A DNA stretch of 26,247 bases. Source: Phycisphaeraceae bacterium (GTDB taxonomy: Bacteria; Planctomycetota; Phycisphaerae; Phycisphaerales; Phycisphaeraceae). Position 1 is the stretch's first letter; the number at the start of each line of letters is the position of its first letter. Location of the stretch: contig JADZCW010000253.1 in the NCBI GenBank assembly GCA_020851395.1, forward strand, positions 1 through 26,247. Direction: 5' to 3'. Of the stretch, positions 24,458-26,247 are shown piece after piece. A program made the translations under genes and the position numbers. The notes under the pieces were generated by a model. The model did no database searches, was not told the origin of the DNA, and saw only the letters and a program-made list of their open reading frames with translations.

Positions 24458-25645
24458 TCACCCGCCCCGGATCAGCGACGCGTAGAGCGCCTCGAACCCC
24501 GACAGCGCCTTGCCCGCGTCCCAGTGGTCGAACACCCACCGCCGCGCCCTCTCGCCCGCCGCCGCCAGCTTCGGACGGTCCTCCAGCAGCGGCCCGATCA
24601 CCCCCGCCATCGCCGGCCCCGTCGCCTCGACGATCCACGCCGCCCCGCTCTCGAGCAGGTCCTTCCAGATGTCCACCCCGTACGTCGTCACCACCGGCGT
24701 CCCGCACGCCAGCGACTCGGTCAGCACCAGCCCCCAGTTCTCCTGCGATGTCGGCAGCACCATCAGGTCCGACGCCTGATACAGCGACAGCTGCGCCTGC
24801 CCCCTCACGAACCCCGGCAGCAGCACGTGCGACGTCAGCCCCGCCCTGGTGATCAATTCCTGGATTCGCTGCGCGTACGCCTGATCCTCCACCCCGCCGG
24901 CCAGCACCAGCTTCACCGCCCGCCCACCCTTGTGCAGCAGCTCCACCGCCTCGACCAGCGGCAGCGCCCCCTTCTTCGGGTGGATCCGCCCCATGAAAAG
25001 CAGCACCGGCGACCCGTCAAAGATCGTCGGCCACATCCCCCGCGCGATCTCCGGCCCCGGCAGGTTGCTCAGGTGGCTCATGTCCGCCAGCAGCGGCACC
25101 ACCCGCTTGGGCGTCGTCGCGCACCACCTCTGCACCTGATCCGCCTCCGCCTGCGCCGTGCAGTGGATCGCCGCCGCGTGACGCAGGCAACGCCCCGCCT
25201 CGAGCGCCAAAAACACCCGCTTCTTGAACGCCTTCTGCGTCATGCACCACCGGTCGAGCATCCCGTGGCTCGACACCACGTAGGGCTTGCCCAGCCGCCG
25301 CGCCATCGCGCCCAATCGCCAGTTCAGCGGGTCCCACGCCCCGTGCACGTGCAGCACGTCCGCCTCGCGCAGGCACTGCTCCGCCAGCCGACGCGACGCC
25401 CCGGATAGCAGCAGGGGGGGCCCCCCGGAAGTGACCCCGGTCGATCGACGCACCGGCCACCCCTCGATCCGATGCCACCTCACCCCCTCCGCCGCTCGCC
25501 ACGCCTCCGGCACGTCCGACAGGTCGCACGACAGCACCGTCACCTCATGCCCCCGACCGCGCAGCGCCCACACCAGGTCGAGCACCGCCCGCACCACCCC
25601 GCCGTCCGACAATTGGAACTTGAACAGATAGTGGACGATCTTCAC
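24458..25645 (-). CDS. GT4-family glycosyltransferase
   Basis: Predicted 395-residue GT-B enzyme. The N-terminal MKIVHYLFKFQLSDGGVVRA contains the acceptor-side glycine loop of family 4; LHVHGAWDPLNW and VVSSHGMLD follow; the donor half has VLLFMGRIHPKKGALPLVEA and PTSQENWGLVLTESLACGTP with an intact EX7E pair. It starts at GTG, supported by AGGA 8 bases upstream and by the family N-terminus. It lies 21 bases after the GT2 stop on the same strand, so the two are co-transcribed. It faces the plus-strand GT4 tail to tail with a 2-base gap. A G7C6 tract at 25414-25426 is inside the coding frame. Donor and acceptor unknown. Confidence 0.92.
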   Translation of the reverse strand: MKIVHYLFKFQLSDGGVVRAVLDLVWALRGRGHEVTVLSCDLSDVPEAWRAAEGVRWHRIEGWPVRRSTGVTSGGPPLLLSGASRRLAEQCLREADVLHVHGAWDPLNWRLGAMARRLGKPYVVSSHGMLDRWCMTQKAFKKRVFLALEAGRCLRHAAAIHCTAQAEADQVQRWCATTPKRVVPLLADMSHLSNLPGPEIARGMWPTIFDGSPVLLFMGRIHPKKGALPLVEAVELLHKGGRAVKLVLAGGVEDQAYAQRIQELITRAGLTSHVLLPGFVRGQAQLSLYQASDLMVLPTSQENWGLVLTESLACGTPVVTTYGVDIWKDLLESGAAWIVEATGPAMAGVIGPLLEDRPKLAAAGERARRWVFDHWDAGKALSGFEALYASLIRGG

Positions 25646-25666
25646 GGGCCCGGTCCTGTCGTGGGT

Positions 25667-26247
25667 TCAATGATCGTTCGGTGACGCCGCCGAGTCCGCC
25701 CGATGCTCCCCCTCGGCCACCGCCAGACCCTGCACCGGCCGCACCTGCGACACCGGCATCGCCGCGTCCTTCGCCGCCCGCCGGATCTCGCGGAGCTTGA
25801 GCGACACCATGAAGTCGTACATCGCGATGAACTGGCAGAACTCGATCCCCGTCCGACCGTCGAGGATCCCCAGCTTGAAGATGTACATGTACAGGAACCG
25901 CCACACCCACGGCGCCGGGATCCGCGGCAGCACGTGCTGCTTGAGCCACCGCCTCCGCCGAGCGTCCGCCGGCAGCGATTCCTTCGCCAGCGTCCCCGTC
26001 CGCGATGCCACGATCTCCGCCCACAGCGACTGCGCCTCGAGCGTCGAATATCGATTGTGCTTGGCGATGTAATGCTCCAGCCCACGACGGTCATTGTGGA
26101 ACATCGCCTCGTGGATGTACCCCACCGGCTCGGGCACCAGCATGTGCTCGTGCACCAGCCGGTCCTCGTACTTGGCCATCCCACGCTTGAACAGCCGCAG
26201 GTTCCAGCTCGGGAAGTACCCGCAATGCCGCAGCGGCCGGTTCATGA
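25667..26247 (-). CDS. GT2-family glycosyltransferase, WaaE/KdtX-like, C-terminal part
   Basis: The frame is open at the window edge; the first methionine seen (26245) lies inside the usual domain, so the gene begins outside the window. Visible are NRPLRHCGYFPSWNLRLFKR, EDRLVHEHM, an AMFHNDRRGLEHYIAKHNRY segment followed by EAQSLWAEI, and a hydrophobic stretch VWRFLYMYIFKLGILDGRTG. This matches the C-terminal part of GT2 enzymes that add sugars to lipopolysaccharide core or exopolysaccharide (WaaE-like), where the aromatic/histidine stretch near HCGY and the E-D-R-x-H-E segment complete the active site. The nucleotide-binding part with the DXD motif is missing here. The tail (about the last 35 residues) is polar and not conserved in the family as I know it. 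It precedes the GT4 in the same unit. Confidence 0.85.
   Translation of the reverse strand, partial: MNRPLRHCGYFPSWNLRLFKRGMAKYEDRLVHEHMLVPEPVGYIHEAMFHNDRRGLEHYIAKHNRYSTLEAQSLWAEIVASRTGTLAKESLPADARRRRWLKQHVLPRIPAPWVWRFLYMYIFKLGILDGRTGIEFCQFIAMYDFMVSLKLREIRRAAKDAAMPVSQVRPVQGLAVAEGEHRADSAASPNDH

Noticed and set aside
1..26247. tRNA, rRNA, CRISPR arrays, insertion sequences and phage genes
   Set aside because: No repeat-spacer pattern, transposase or integrase motif, or RNA-gene signature was seen in any gap; a tRNAscan and Rfam search would settle this.

Overview
This high-GC window holds sixteen protein-coding genes, two of them cut by the window edges, and no RNA gene, insertion sequence or CRISPR array that I can see. 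The prepilin-type protein with a GAFTLIELLVV leader, the many large envelope proteins of unknown function, and TACAAT boxes sitting directly against start codons suggest a planctomycete, most likely class Phycisphaerae. That placement is an inference from style, not from a marker gene.

Layout. Bases 2-6460 are read on the plus strand: the C-terminal part of phosphoenolpyruvate carboxylase (ppc), a small protein with a kinase-like catalytic pattern, and two overlapping membrane or exported proteins that look like diverged paralogues. Bases 6483-10463 are read on the minus strand in the order Nudix hydrolase, lysA, ruvB, outer-surface lipoprotein. A 74-bp divergent region then leads to a plus-strand cysteine desulfurase (10538-11776) and a GH52-like glycosidase (11923-14169). 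This converges on an unusual 896-residue minus-strand gene that fuses two VanZ-like membrane domains to a MurJ lipid II flippase (14204-16894).

From 17078 to the right end lies a surface and exopolysaccharide region. It contains a type II pseudopilin-like protein, a secreted Ser/Gly-rich protein with a C-terminal barrel-like domain, a Wzy-like polymerase, a Wzx-like flippase and a GT4 glycosyltransferase on the plus strand. Facing them on the minus strand are a second GT4 and the end of a WaaE-like GT2. Together the last five could assemble, flip and polymerise a surface polysaccharide. Priming transferase and export genes are not in the window.

Two window-wide signals stand out. First, start sites fall into two classes. 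Four genes have a TACAAT or TACACT box 6-8 nt before ATG and no Shine-Dalgarno, as expected for leaderless mRNAs. Most of the others, including all the operon-internal ones, have AGGAG-like sites at normal spacing. Second, the plus strand is C-rich over G whichever strand is coding: plus genes favour C-ending codons and minus genes favour G-ending codons, pointing to replication-strand mutational skew.
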